Assembly: GCF_020042665.1 (NCBI RefSeq)
Contig: NZ_CP083376.1
Coordinates: 4,004,001 to 4,068,000, forward strand
Source of the DNA: Pseudoxanthomonas sp. X-1
Lineage (GTDB): Bacteria; Pseudomonadota; Gammaproteobacteria; Xanthomonadales; Xanthomonadaceae
DNA: 64,000 bases
Direction of reading: 5' to 3'
The notes under the pieces are model-generated. The model searched no databases. It was not told the origin of the DNA and saw only the letters and a list, made by a program, of their open reading frames with translations. This document shows, one piece after another, positions 8,833-18,600 of this stretch. Each line of letters begins with the position of its first letter. Positions within the stretch are counted from its first letter, which is position 1. The position numbers were made by a program, and so were the translations under genes.

Positions 8833-9084
8833 CTTCAGCTCCTTTGATGATGTGTTAAATTGATCCAACCTCAGGCGGCGCTGAAGCTGTCAAAACTTTG
8901 CTGCCCGGTTAGGAACCATGATTGATTGCAGGGTTCCACCTAGCAACAGATTATACGTAGCGCCGGCCTAATCGCTTGGACGGGGAGTCCACAGGGATCG
9001 AAGGCACCAAAGGCGAAAACTGTACTCTCCCCCTGTCTCCGCCTGTTTCCGACCCACGGTCATCGATGGTACGTCACGTCTGCA

Positions 9085-10071
9085 TCAAATATCGCCGTTG
9101 ACCGACTCTGCTTTCTCAGCCTCTTTCTTGTCCGCAAACCAGTCTTTGTAAGCACCCGAATCGTAGAACGAAAGTGATTCAATCTCTTTTACCAGAATGA
9201 CTTTGATCCAGTCATTGATGTTGATCTCTCGCCCGCCCGATGCTTCGCGAATTAGACTAGTAAGCTCATCGCGCTCTCGCTCAAAGCCGCGTTTGACTCT
9301 TCGAATGAATTTCCTACCACGCTCGGTTGATCTCAAAACCTCGAACTTCGGGTCAGAAAGATGCACGCCGACCAGTCTAAGCTGCTCTTCTACCGAATAA
9401 AGGCGCTGCTTGGCAGCCCACAAATCAATGACAGGATATTCCGTTCGAGCAACCCCCATTCTTAGATTATCTTTGTCGCGCCAAGTTGAAAATGACGGCA
9501 AAATCTCAATGCATGCTCTATCTTCGCCCAAATCGAACGGAATCTCAAAGATCCGACCGCAATAGATCTTGCGAGATTTTAGCGTCAACATCACGAGTTT
9601 CTGCTCGTCCACAGCGCGTCGCAGCAGCTGGGCCATAGCTCCTCCGTCGCGCTCTGTGAGCCGATCGTAGACACGCTGCGCCCGACTCCTTGCCTTGATG
9701 CCGTCAGGCGAATGTGCAAGAGCGCCGCGCCCACCAACCAACCAGACAGAAGCCAGATTGAGCAATCTTGCGGAAACGATAGAGGTGATGATCGTGGCAA
9801 GCAGGCGGCCCGCGTGAGGAATCGGAATGGCACCATTGAGAGCCGCCGCTGCCTTGAGAACTAAGTTGTCGCTAGCGAGATATGGCCTCAATAGTCCAAG
9901 CACACCAAAAACCATGGCGCCGAGGAGCAGCCCTGAGCCAGCAGCCATGAAGAATAGCTTCTGACCTTCTGCCCTATTGCTGTAGTAGCGAACAGGGTGG
10001 AAATTCAGATTAAACAAGTAACCGCTGATCAGTAGCGCCATCAGTACGATGGCAGAGCTTCCTGCTCCCAT
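9085..10071 (-). CDS. Membrane protein with a cytoplasmic small-barrel-like domain, unknown function
   Basis: 328 residues. Hydrophobic helices lie at about residues 5-22 and 40-62, with a weaker one near 88-112. A soluble region follows. Residues 155-215 (LLRRAVDEQKLVMLTLKSRK, then IYCGRIFEIP and ACIEILPSF) show the short strand-turn-strand pattern of an Sm-like or PRC-type small barrel. The last third is charged and probably helical. I do not recognise the family with certainty; it resembles hypothetical membrane proteins of accessory islands. It follows a 62-residue protein after 19 bases, in the same low-GC island. Confidence 0.6.
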   Translation of the reverse strand: MGAGSSAIVLMALLISGYLFNLNFHPVRYYSNRAEGQKLFFMAAGSGLLLGAMVFGVLGLLRPYLASDNLVLKAAAALNGAIPIPHAGRLLATIITSIVSARLLNLASVWLVGGRGALAHSPDGIKARSRAQRVYDRLTERDGGAMAQLLRRAVDEQKLVMLTLKSRKIYCGRIFEIPFDLGEDRACIEILPSFSTWRDKDNLRMGVARTEYPVIDLWAAKQRLYSVEEQLRLVGVHLSDPKFEVLRSTERGRKFIRRVKRGFERERDELTSLIREASGGREININDWIKVILVKEIESLSFYDSGAYKDWFADKKEAEKAESVNGDI

Positions 10072-10090
10072 GTGATGTCCTGTAGATCAG

Positions 10091-10279
10091 TTAGCGGACG
10101 AGTTTGCGCAGTGATTCGATAGCCCGACGACCGTCGTGCTCGTTGATAAACACTTTGTCTGGGTCAACTCTCAACGCGCCTCCGAAACTCTGACTTGTCT
10201 GGCGACTACGGATATCTTCGATGGTGCGCTTTTCGATCTCTCGAAGGCGGTCAGAGAGCTTACGGACGGACTCGTTCAT
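10091..10279 (-). CDS. Small charged hypothetical protein (62 aa)
   Basis: The start is taken as the ATG at 10279 with AAGGA upstream; an ATG at 10309 would add ten residues. The N-terminal part (MNESVRKLSDRLREIEKRTI) is a likely amphipathic coiled coil, and the C-terminal part ends HDGRRAIESLRKLVR. No known domain. It lies 19 bases upstream of the membrane protein gene on the same strand, so the two form an operon; a partner or regulator role is only a guess. Its 3' neighbours are the conserved aceE side of the chromosome. Confidence 0.55.
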   Translation of the reverse strand: MNESVRKLSDRLREIEKRTIEDIRSRQTSQSFGGALRVDPDKVFINEHDGRRAIESLRKLVR

Positions 10280-10364
10280 CCTGGCATTCCTTGGAGGGCA
10301 TGAGGGCATCCTGTGCCCTCACAGTCCCACAGATTGAGATTGCCGTCCAGCGTCGGCAGTCTGA

Positions 10365-13058
10365 TCACGCCCCGTCCGGATTCACCTTCTCCACGTCGAT
10401 CTTGTACTGCTTGATCGCGCGGGCCACGTCCTTGCCGGTCATCTTGCCGTCCTTGGCCAGCGCCGCGATGGCGGCGTGGGCGATGTAGTAGCGGTCCACC
10501 TCGAAGAAGCGGCGCAGGTTGGCGCGGGTGTCGCTGCGGCCGAAGCCGTCGGTGCCCAGCACGGTGTAGTTGGTGGTGGGCAGGAAGGCGCGGATCTGGT
10601 CGCTGTAGGCGCGCACGTAGTCGGTGGCGGCGATGACCGGGCCCTGGCGGCCTTCCAGGCACTGGGTGACGTAGGGCTTGCGCTGTTCGCCTTCCGGATG
10701 CAGGCGGTTCCAGCGCTCGGCGGCGAAGCCGTCGCGGCGCAGTTCGTTGAAGCTGGGGCAGGACCAGATGTCGGCGGTCACGCCGAAGTCCTTGTCCAGC
10801 AGCTCGGCCGCGGCGATGGCCTCGCGCAGGATGGTGCCGCTGCCCAGCAGCTGCACGCGCAGCTCGCCCTTCTTGGGCTTGCCGGCGTCGGTGAGCAGGT
10901 ACATGCCCTTGATGATGCCTTCCTCCGCACCCGCCGGCATTTCCGGATGGGTGTAGTTCTCGTTCATCAGCGTCAGGTAGTAGTACTCGTCCTTCTGCTC
11001 TTCCATCATCGACTTCATGCCGTGCTGGAGGATGACGGTGACTTCGTAGCCGAAGGTGGCGTCATAGCTGCGCACGTTGGGGATGGAGCCGGCGATGACC
11101 AGGCTGAAGCCGTCCTCGTGCTGCAGGCCTTCGCCGTTGAGCGTGGTGCGCCCGGCGGTGCCGCCCAGCAGGAAGCCGCGGGTGCGCATGTCGGCGGCCT
11201 GCCAGGCGATGTCGCCCACGCGCTGGAAGCCGAACATCGAGTAGTAGATGTAGAACGGCAGCATCGGCACGTTGGACACCGAGTAGCTGGTGCCGGCGGC
11301 CAGCCAGGACGAGATGGCGCCCGGCTCGCTGATGCCCTGCTGCAGCACCTGGCCGGACTGGTCCTCGCGGTAGTACATCAGCTGGTCGGCATCGACCGGC
11401 TTGTACTTCTGGCCGAACGGGGCGTAGATGCCGATCTGGCGGAACATGCCCTCCATGCCGAAGGTGCGCGCCTCGTCGGCCACGATCGGCACGATGCGCG
11501 GGCCCAGCTCCTTGTCGCGCAGGGCGATGTTGAGCGTCTGCACGAAGGCCATGGTGGTGGAGTACTTGCGCTCGCCGCTGTCCTTGAGCAGGCGCTCGTA
11601 GGTCTGCAGCGGCGGCACGGTGAAGGACTTGTCGGCCTTGCGGCGGCGCGCGGGCAGATAGCCGCCCAGCGCGGCGCGGCGCTCCTTCATGTAGCGCACT
11701 TCCGGCGAGTCCGGGCCCGGGTTGTAGAAGGGCACCTGCTCGGCCTCGGCCAGCTGCTTGTCGCTTAAGGGGATGTTGAAGCGGTCGCGGAAGGTGCGCA
11801 CCGCGTCGTCGTCGAGCTTCTTGGTCTGGTGGGTCGGGTTGAGCGATTCGCCCGCGCTGCCCATGCCGTAGCCCTTGACCGTCTTGGCCAGGATCACGGT
11901 GGGCATGCCCTTGGTGTTCACCGCCGCGTGGTAGGCCGCGTAGACCTTGTGCGGGTCGTGGCCACCGCGGTTGAGGCGCCAGATGTCGTCATCGGACAGG
12001 TTGGCGACCATGGCGGCGGTCTCCGGATACTTGCCGAAGAAGTTGGCGCGCGTGTAGGCGCCGCCGAAGGCCTTGCAGTTCTGGTACTCGCCGTCGACGG
12101 TTTCCATCATCAGCTTGCGCAGCACGCCGTCGGTGTCGCGGGCCAGAAGCGGATCCCAGTACGAGCCCCACAGCAGCTTGATCACGTTCCAGCCGCCGCC
12201 GCGGAACACGCCTTCCAGCTCCTGGATGATCTTGCCGTTGCCGCGCACCGGGCCGTCCAGACGCTGCAGGTTGCAGTTGACCACGAAGATCAGGTTGTCC
12301 AGGCCCTCGCGGCCGGCCAGGGCGATGGCGCCCAGGGTCTCCGGCTCGTCGCTCTCGCCGTCGCCGATGAAGCACCACACCTTGCGGTCGGACTTCTCGA
12401 TCAGGCCGCGGTGCTCGAGGTACTTCATGAACTGCGCCTGGTAGATGGCGCTCAGCGGCCCCAGGCCCATCGACACGGTCGGGGTCTGCCAGAAATCGGG
12501 CATCAGCCAGGGGTGCGGATAGGACGAGATGCCCTTGCCTTCGCACTCCATGCGGAAGTTGTCCAGCTGGGTCTCGGTGATGCGGCCTTCCAGGAAGGCG
12601 CGGGCGTAGATGCCCGGGGCGCTGTGGCCCTGGATGTAGAGCAGGTCGCCGGGGTGGTTCTCCGACGGGGCGCGCCAGAAGTGGTTGAAGCCCACGTCAT
12701 AGAGCGTGGCGGCCGAGGCGAAGGAGGCGATGTGGCCGCCCAGGTCGCCCGGCTTGCGGTTGGCGCGCACGACCATGGCCATGGCGTTCCAGCGGATGAT
12801 CGAGCGGATCTTCCACTCCAGCGCGCTGTCGCCGGGGCTCTTGGCCTCCAGGTTGGGGGCGATGGTGTTGACGTACTCGGTGGTGGGCGAGAACGGCAGG
12901 TAGGCGCCGGAGCGGCGGGTCAGTTCGACCAGGTCCTCCAGCAGCTGGTGGGCGCGCAGCGGGCCTTCGGCGTCGATGACCGCCTTGAGCGACTGGATCC
13001 ACTCCTGGGTCTCGGCCGGATCCGGATCGCTCTGCAGCATCTCGTTCAACCAGTTCAT
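10365..13058 (-). CDS. aceE: Pyruvate dehydrogenase E1 component (homodimeric type)
   Basis: About 897 residues, close to the 887 of the E. coli enzyme. It decarboxylates pyruvate with thiamine diphosphate and passes the acetyl group to the lipoyl domain of E2 in the pyruvate dehydrogenase complex. The cofactor motif is visible as GDGESDEPE followed by NCNLQRLDGPVRGN. I prefer ATG 13058 (MNWLNEML) because AGGAG lies 6 bases upstream; ATG 13064 is too close to that site. E2 and E3 genes are not adjacent in this window, so the gene stands alone, as in related genomes. About 350 bases of promoter region separate it from the divergent PadR gene. Confidence 0.96.
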   Translation of the reverse strand: MNWLNEMLQSDPDPAETQEWIQSLKAVIDAEGPLRAHQLLEDLVELTRRSGAYLPFSPTTEYVNTIAPNLEAKSPGDSALEWKIRSIIRWNAMAMVVRANRKPGDLGGHIASFASAATLYDVGFNHFWRAPSENHPGDLLYIQGHSAPGIYARAFLEGRITETQLDNFRMECEGKGISSYPHPWLMPDFWQTPTVSMGLGPLSAIYQAQFMKYLEHRGLIEKSDRKVWCFIGDGESDEPETLGAIALAGREGLDNLIFVVNCNLQRLDGPVRGNGKIIQELEGVFRGGGWNVIKLLWGSYWDPLLARDTDGVLRKLMMETVDGEYQNCKAFGGAYTRANFFGKYPETAAMVANLSDDDIWRLNRGGHDPHKVYAAYHAAVNTKGMPTVILAKTVKGYGMGSAGESLNPTHQTKKLDDDAVRTFRDRFNIPLSDKQLAEAEQVPFYNPGPDSPEVRYMKERRAALGGYLPARRRKADKSFTVPPLQTYERLLKDSGERKYSTTMAFVQTLNIALRDKELGPRIVPIVADEARTFGMEGMFRQIGIYAPFGQKYKPVDADQLMYYREDQSGQVLQQGISEPGAISSWLAAGTSYSVSNVPMLPFYIYYSMFGFQRVGDIAWQAADMRTRGFLLGGTAGRTTLNGEGLQHEDGFSLVIAGSIPNVRSYDATFGYEVTVILQHGMKSMMEEQKDEYYYLTLMNENYTHPEMPAGAEEGIIKGMYLLTDAGKPKKGELRVQLLGSGTILREAIAAAELLDKDFGVTADIWSCPSFNELRRDGFAAERWNRLHPEGEQRKPYVTQCLEGRQGPVIAATDYVRAYSDQIRAFLPTTNYTVLGTDGFGRSDTRANLRRFFEVDRYYIAHAAIAALAKDGKMTGKDVARAIKQYKIDVEKVNPDGA

Positions 13059-13064
13059 TGCCAT

Positions 13065-13419
13065 CTCCTCGCCTGTGCGCCGCGACGTGTTTGCGGCATC
13101 GGTGTCGTCTGGGCCGGCGATTGTAAGCCAGGGCGTGGGGCCGCGTCGGTTCGACCTTGGAGGTAGATCGGGCTTTGGGGCGATTTCTGACGATATTTCG
13201 TCCGCGCGATGTCCGAAGGCTTGCAGTTGTGAGGATTTCGTATGACGAGGAAGTGTCAGCGATTGTCGCTTCGACACAATTCGATATATCTTTTTACCGA
13301 ACTTCGATATATCTTTTCCCGGCCGCCGAAGGCCATCCACATGGCCAGGGTGCCGCCGCAGGCGCGGGCAACCGCGCCGCGCAGGCCTCCGCTGCGGCGC
13401 CCGCCCACGAGGAGTTGCC
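13065..13419. other. Divergent promoter region of aceE and the padR operon
   Basis: No gene. It holds the aceE leader (GC-rich, near 13065-13150) and an AT-rich portion around 13250-13320 with a 15-base direct repeat, annotated separately. The AGGAG of the padR gene is at its right end. Confidence 0.7.
13280..13317. promoter_or_regulatory. Direct repeats TTCGATATATCTTTT, candidate PadR operator
   Basis: The 15-base sequence TTCGATATATCTTTT occurs exactly at 13280-13294 and again at 13303-13317, a 23-base period. Each copy contains the self-complementary octamer GATATATC. It lies about 100 bases before the PadR/YqjI-like gene in otherwise GC-rich DNA, which is where an autoregulatory site is expected. 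The assignment is inferred. Confidence 0.5.
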
Positions 13420-14103
13420 ATGCATCCACGTTCACGCCATCACGGCCGCGGCCACGATGCGCACGGCCAGGACCGCCACGCCTCGCACGAGGGGCGTGCC
13501 CGGCGCGGCCACGACGACCAGGACACCGGCCGGCCTGAAGCGGACGCTCCGGCCGGGGACGGCGGGTCGCGCCCTGCACAGCGCGGGGGCCGCGAGCGCC
13601 TGGGCCGTCGCGGCGAGCGCGGCGAAGGTCAGCGCAGCCCGCGCCGGCTGGCGCACGGCGATCTGCGCCTGCTGCTGCTGGGACTGCTGGAGGCGCAGCC
13701 GCGCCATGGCTACGAGCTGATCCAGCTGATCGGCGAGATGTTCCTGGGGCAGTACGCGCCGTCCGCCGGCGCGGTCTACCCGGCGCTGGCCCAGCTGCAG
13801 GACGACGGCCTGGTGACAAGCAGCGAGGACGGCGCGCGCCGCCTGCATGCGCTGACCGAGGCCGGCCGCGCCTTTGTGCATGCCCACGCGCAGGCACTGG
13901 ACGACGCGCGCCTGCGCACCAGGCACAGCGCGCGCATGCTGGTGAAGGCCGGCCTGCCCGCGCCGGTGCGCGGCGGCATGAGCGCGGTCAAGCGCGCCCT
14001 GCTGGCCCACCATGGCCACTGGACGCCGGAATCGGGCGAGGCGATCGCGCGGATCCTGCAGCAGGCCGCCGCGCAGATCGCGCAGGTGTCGCGTGGCGAC
14101 TGA
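13420..14103 (+). CDS. yqjI: PadR-family regulator, YqjI-like, with His-rich N-terminus
   Basis: 227 residues. ATG 13420 has AGGAG at a 6-base spacing. The first 35 residues contain about eight His (HPRSRHHGRGHDAHGQDRH), followed by a disordered Gly/Arg/Asp-rich stretch. A PadR winged helix starts near residue 78 (LRLLLLGLLEAQPRHGYELI, then APSAGAVYPALAQLQDDGLV). In E. coli the His-rich PadR protein YqjI represses the ferric reductase gene yqjH in response to metal. A YqjH-like gene lies two genes downstream, so I infer the same pairing. It overlaps the following Fur-like gene by 11 bases. Confidence 0.82.
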   Translation: MHPRSRHHGRGHDAHGQDRHASHEGRARRGHDDQDTGRPEADAPAGDGGSRPAQRGGRERLGRRGERGEGQRSPRRLAHGDLRLLLLGLLEAQPRHGYELIQLIGEMFLGQYAPSAGAVYPALAQLQDDGLVTSSEDGARRLHALTEAGRAFVHAHAQALDDARLRTRHSARMLVKAGLPAPVRGGMSAVKRALLAHHGHWTPESGEAIARILQQAAAQIAQVSRGD

Positions 14104-14443
14104 GGCGCACCTCGCGGCGCTGCAGTCCGCGGGCCTGCGCCTGACCGTACCGCGCCGGGCCCTGCTGGAACTGCTCGCGCGGCAGCCGGTGGCCTGCGAC
14201 GCCATGTCCCTGCACCAGCAGCTGCGCGGCCAGGGCCGCCGCGTGAGCCTGGGCACCGTCTATCGCCTGCTGCGCGTCCTGGAGGACCGGCAGCTGGCGA
14301 TTGCCATCGCCAGCCCGCACGGCCGCACCTTGTGGCGCCTGTGCCAGCCCGCGCCTTCCGCGCCCCGCGATGCGGCGGCCACGAGCGCCTGGTTGCGCTC
14401 GCTCGCCGCCGAGCTGGGCTATCGCCTGGTGCCGTTGCACTGA
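14093..14443 (+). CDS. Short Fur-family protein
   Basis: 116 residues from GTG 14093, which overlaps the end of padR. Residues 5-80 are the Fur winged helix (LQSAGLRLTVPRRALLELLA, then VSLGTVYRLLRVLEDRQL). The usual Fur length is about 140-150; the dimerisation region is shortened and I see no CxxC or His cluster of the normal metal sites. It may be an accessory Fur-like regulator of the iron or nickel response of this operon, or a degenerating one. Placement between a metal-responsive PadR and a siderophore reductase supports a metal role. Confidence 0.75.
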   Translation: MATEAHLAALQSAGLRLTVPRRALLELLARQPVACDAMSLHQQLRGQGRRVSLGTVYRLLRVLEDRQLAIAIASPHGRTLWRLCQPAPSAPRDAAATSAWLRSLAAELGYRLVPLH

Positions 14444-14483
14444 CCGCGCCGGGCCGCTTCTTCTCTTTATGGAGTGATCGAAC

Positions 14484-15278
14484 ATGTCCTTGCATGAAAG
14501 CCGCAGGATTCAACACCCGGTCGTGTTCCGCCGCCTCGAGGTGGTGGAGGCGCTCGACCTGACCCCGCACATGCGCCGCATCGTGGTCGGCGGGCCGCAG
14601 CTCGAAGGCTTCGTGAGCGCCTCGCCGGAGGACCACGTCAAGCTGTTCTTCCCCAACCCGGAGGGCGCGTTCGTCACGCCCACGCCGGGACCCAACGGTC
14701 CGGCGTTCCCGCCGGGCCAGACGCCCTCGCCGATGCGCGACTACACCCCGCGTCTGTACGACGCCCAGGCCGGCACGCTGGCGATCGACTTCGTGCTGCA
14801 CGGCGACGGCCCGGCCAGCACCTGGGCCGCGCAGGCCAAGGTGGGCGACGCACTGGCCATGGGCGGACCGCGCGGCTCGTTCCTGGTGGCCGACGACTTC
14901 GACCACTACGTGCTGGTGGGCGACGAGACGGCGCTGCCGGCCATCGGCCGCTGGCTGGGCGAGATGCCGGCCGGGCGCAGGGCCACGGTGCTGATCGAGA
15001 TCCCCGAGGAGGCCGACCGCCAGGATCTGCCGACGCAGGCCGAGGCCACCGTGCACTGGCTGCCGCGCAACGGCGTGCCCGCGCAGCGCAGCGAACTGCT
15101 GGAACAGGTGCTGGACGATGTGTCGCCCGACGGCGACGCGTTCTGGTGGATCGCCTGCGAATCGCGCCGCGCGCGGATGATGCGCAAGTTCCTCGAAGGC
15201 CACCGCAACGTGCCCAGGGCTTGGATCAAGGCCACTGGGTACTGGAAGCATGCGGATAGTGAGGATGACGAGGAGTGA
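14484..15278 (+). CDS. yqjH: Siderophore-interacting protein (ferric-chelate reductase)
   Basis: 264 residues of the ViuB/YqjH family. These cytoplasmic FAD proteins reduce ferric siderophores to release iron. The FAD-binding motif is visible as MRDYTPRLYD at residues 84-93, and the C-terminal SIP domain contains PEEADRQDLPTQAE and WWIACESR. It follows the Fur-like gene by 40 bases and is probably controlled by the PadR and Fur proteins encoded just upstream. The gene ends in an acidic run before a repeat-rich gap. Confidence 0.9.
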   Translation: MSLHESRRIQHPVVFRRLEVVEALDLTPHMRRIVVGGPQLEGFVSASPEDHVKLFFPNPEGAFVTPTPGPNGPAFPPGQTPSPMRDYTPRLYDAQAGTLAIDFVLHGDGPASTWAAQAKVGDALAMGGPRGSFLVADDFDHYVLVGDETALPAIGRWLGEMPAGRRATVLIEIPEEADRQDLPTQAEATVHWLPRNGVPAQRSELLEQVLDDVSPDGDAFWWIACESRRARMMRKFLEGHRNVPRAWIKATGYWKHADSEDDEE

Positions 15279-15671
15279 GTGGGTGCGTGGTAAAGGGGGA
15301 TGAGTTGGTGCGAGTGATGAGGTAGGAGGCAGGAGCAGGCCTGCGTGCGGTGCGTAGCGAGGTGAGGGGAAAGGAGACGCCTGAAGCTCGTCCCGCTACG
15401 TCCGAAGTCACGTCCCTCTCCTTTGCGTAGCGCAAGGGGGGAGGTTGGGAGGGGTGCTGGTGCTGTTGCGCTCGGGCGTTGTCGATGTAAAGCAGGAGCC
15501 AGCGCGACAGCAACAGCAACAGCCAACCCCTCCCCCTCAATCGCTCGCCGCAATTTCAAGCCCCCCTTTCGCCTTTGGCGAAAGGGGAGCAAAGCGTTTC
15601 GCTGCAGTGCGGATTGCAGGCGGGGCGGGTTTGACGCAGGATCGGGTCGATTTCAATCGATCTAAATCGCC
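15279..15671. repeat. Intergenic repeats and hairpins, no gene
   Basis: Contains a GC-rich motif near 15411-15460 (GGGGGAGGTTGGGAGGGG class) also found at the right end of the window. A perfect hairpin lies at 15563-15587 with arms CCCCTTTCGCC and GGCGAAAGGGG around a TTT loop, and a TTCGCTGCAG-rich tail follows. These are typical intergenic repeats of the family. The 3' end must hold the promoter and ribosome binding site of the GH92 gene, but I cannot name them. Confidence 0.6.
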
Positions 15672-18600
15672 ATGCGCCCATCTGCCTCGTCTCCATCGTT
15701 CGCGCTTCGCACTGCGCCTGCTTACGCCAGACGCCAGGGTCTGCTGACGCTGGCCGTCGCAGCGGCGCTGTGGCTCCCGGTCGGCGCGTCGGCGCAGACC
15801 GCGTTCTCCACCTCGTTCGAGGACGGCCAGCCCGCGCCGGGAGCGGCGAAAGACAGCGGCGTGCAGTTGCGGATCGGCAACGGGCCGAAGGCGCCCTACA
15901 CGGCCAAGGCCGACGCCGGTTACAGCGGCGTCAGGGCACTGGGCTATGCCGGCGGCGATGGCCGCGCGCAGCTGTTCAAGGTCGATACGGTCATCGAAGC
16001 CGACACCACGCTGTCGTGGCTGGTGCTGCCGGAGATCGTCGACGGCGACACCGTGGCCTCCACCCATGTCTCGCTGGATGCGGTGCTGGACGACGGCACG
16101 CGCGTGTCCGCCACGCCGGCGCGCGATCAGCACGGCTTCGCGCTGGGCGCCAGGGCGCAGGGCGAGTCGAAGTCGCTGTATCCGCAGCAGTGGGCGCGCA
16201 AGGCGGTGCGGCTGGGCGATGTGCCGGCGCTGCGCGGCAAGCGCGTGGTGGCGATCGAACTGGAGCTGCAGCCCGGCGCCGGCAAGACCGCGCGCGGCTG
16301 GATCGACGATGTCGCGCTGGGTGAGGTGACGCAACCCAAGCGCAGCGCGCCCACAGACTGGGTGCTGACCACGCGCGGCACGCAGGCCAACAGCACCTTC
16401 TCGCGTGGCAACAACTTCCCGGCCACGGCGGTGCCGCACGGCTTCAACTTCTGGACGCCGGTGACCGATGCGGGCTCGCTGTCCTGGCTCTATCACTGGA
16501 ACGAGAAGAACGACGCGGCCAACCGGCCGCGCCTGCAGGCCCTGGCGCTGAGCCACGAACCCAGTCCGTGGATGGGCGACCGCCAGACCTTCCAGGTCAT
16601 GCCGTCGCTGGAGCGCGGCGTGCCGGAGGCCGATCGTGCCAAGCGGGCGCTGGCCTTCTCGCACGACAACGAGCTGGCGCGCCCGCAGCAGTATCGGGTG
16701 CGCTTCGACAACGGCATCGTCGCCGCGCTGGCGCCGACCGACCATGCGGCGGTGTTCGAGTTCGACTTTCCCGAAGGTGGCGATGCCAACCTGCTGTTCG
16801 ACAACGTCGATGCGCGCGCCGGGCTGACGCTGGACGCCAAGACCCAGACGCTGTCGGGCTATACCGATGTGCGCAGCGGCCTGTCCACCGGCGCCACGCG
16901 CATGTTCGTGTATGCGAGTTTCGACGCGCCGTGGCAGCGCAGTGGCAGCATCGAGACCGGCCGGCCCACCGGCTACATCAAGTTCGCCCAGGGCACGCGC
17001 AAGGTGAGCATGCGCATCGCGACCTCGCTGATCTCGCTCGACCAGGCCCGGCACAACCTGGCGCTGGAAGTGCGCGAGGACGACACCGTGGCCAGCGTGG
17101 CCGCGCGCGCGCAGCAGCAGTGGGATACGCTGCTGGGCAAGCTGCAGGTGGACGGGGCCAGCGAGGATCAGCGCACCACGCTGTATTCCAACCTGTACCG
17201 CCTGCACCTGTATCCCAACTCCGCCTTCGAGAACGTCGGCAGCCAGGCGCAGCCGCAGTGGCGCTACGCCAGCCAGAACAGCTGGTCGGACAAGGCCACC
17301 GAAGGCAGCTCGGTGCGCAGCTTCGCGCCGATCCGCGATGGCAAGGTCTACGTCAACAACGGGCTGTGGGACACCTTCCGCACGGCGTGGCCGGCCTATG
17401 GCCTGCTGGATGCGCCGCATGCCGGCGCGTTGATCGATGGCTTCCTGGAGCAGTACCGCGCCGGTGGCTGGGTGGCGCGCTGGTCCTCGCCGGGCTATGC
17501 CGACCTGATGGTGGGCACCAGTTCGGACGTGGCCTTCGCCGACGCGTATGCCAAGGGCATCGCGGGCTTCGACGCCAGGCTGGCCTACGAGGCGGCGCTG
17601 AAGAACGCCACGGTGGTTTCGCCGGACCGGCATGTCGGCCGCAAGGGCATGGCGCACTCGCTGTTCCGCGGCTATGCCGACACCGAGACGCACGAGGGCA
17701 TGTCCTGGACGCTGGAAGGCACGCTCAACGACTTCGGCATCGCCACCATGGCCCAGGGCCTGTCCAGGACCGCGGCTTCGGCCAGGGACAAGCAGCGCTA
17801 CGACGAGGAAGCCGAGTACTTCCGCTATCGCGCGGCCGAGTACGCCAACCTGTTCGATCGCGACGTGGGCTTCTTCCAGGGCCGCAAGCCCGACGGCCAC
17901 TGGCGCGTGGACGCGAAGGACTACGATCCGCGCGTGTGGGGCAACGACTACACCGAGTCCTCCGGCTGGACCTTCGCCTTCACCGCCGCGCACGACGGCA
18001 ACGGCCTGGCCGCGCTGTACGGCGGGCGCGACGCGCTGGCGCGCAAGCTCGACCAGTATTTCGCGACGCAGGAGACGGCCGACCCGAAGTTCAGCGGCTC
18101 CTACCGCGGCGTGATCCACGAGATGACCGAAGCGCGCGACGTGCGCATGGGCATGTACGCGCACAGCAACCAGACCGCGCACCACATCGCCTGGATGTAC
18201 CTCTATGCCGGCCAGCCGTGGAAGACGCAGGCGCTCACCCGCGAGGTGCTGTCGCGGCTGTACCTGGGCAGCGAGATCGGCCAGGGCTATCCGGGCGATG
18301 AGGACAACGGCGAGATGTCGGCGTGGTATGTGCTGGCCTCGATGGGCCTGTACCCGCTGCGCATGGGCTCGCCGGACTATGTGATCGGCTCGCCGCTGTT
18401 CAAGCAGTCCACGCTCGCGCTGCCTGGCGGGCGGCAGCTGATCGTGCGCGCGGCGAACAACGCACCCGAGAACGTCTACGTGCAGTCGCTCAAGGTCAAC
18501 GGCAAGCCGTGGACACGGACCTGGATCCCGCATGCGCTGCTGGCGCAGGGCGCGACGCTGGACTTCGTGATGGGGCCGACGCCGTCCAAGTGGGGCAGCG

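Noticed and set aside
10476-13166. Long open frames on the plus strand opposite aceE
   Set aside because: High-GC antisense frames with no motif; the minus strand carries the conserved enzyme.
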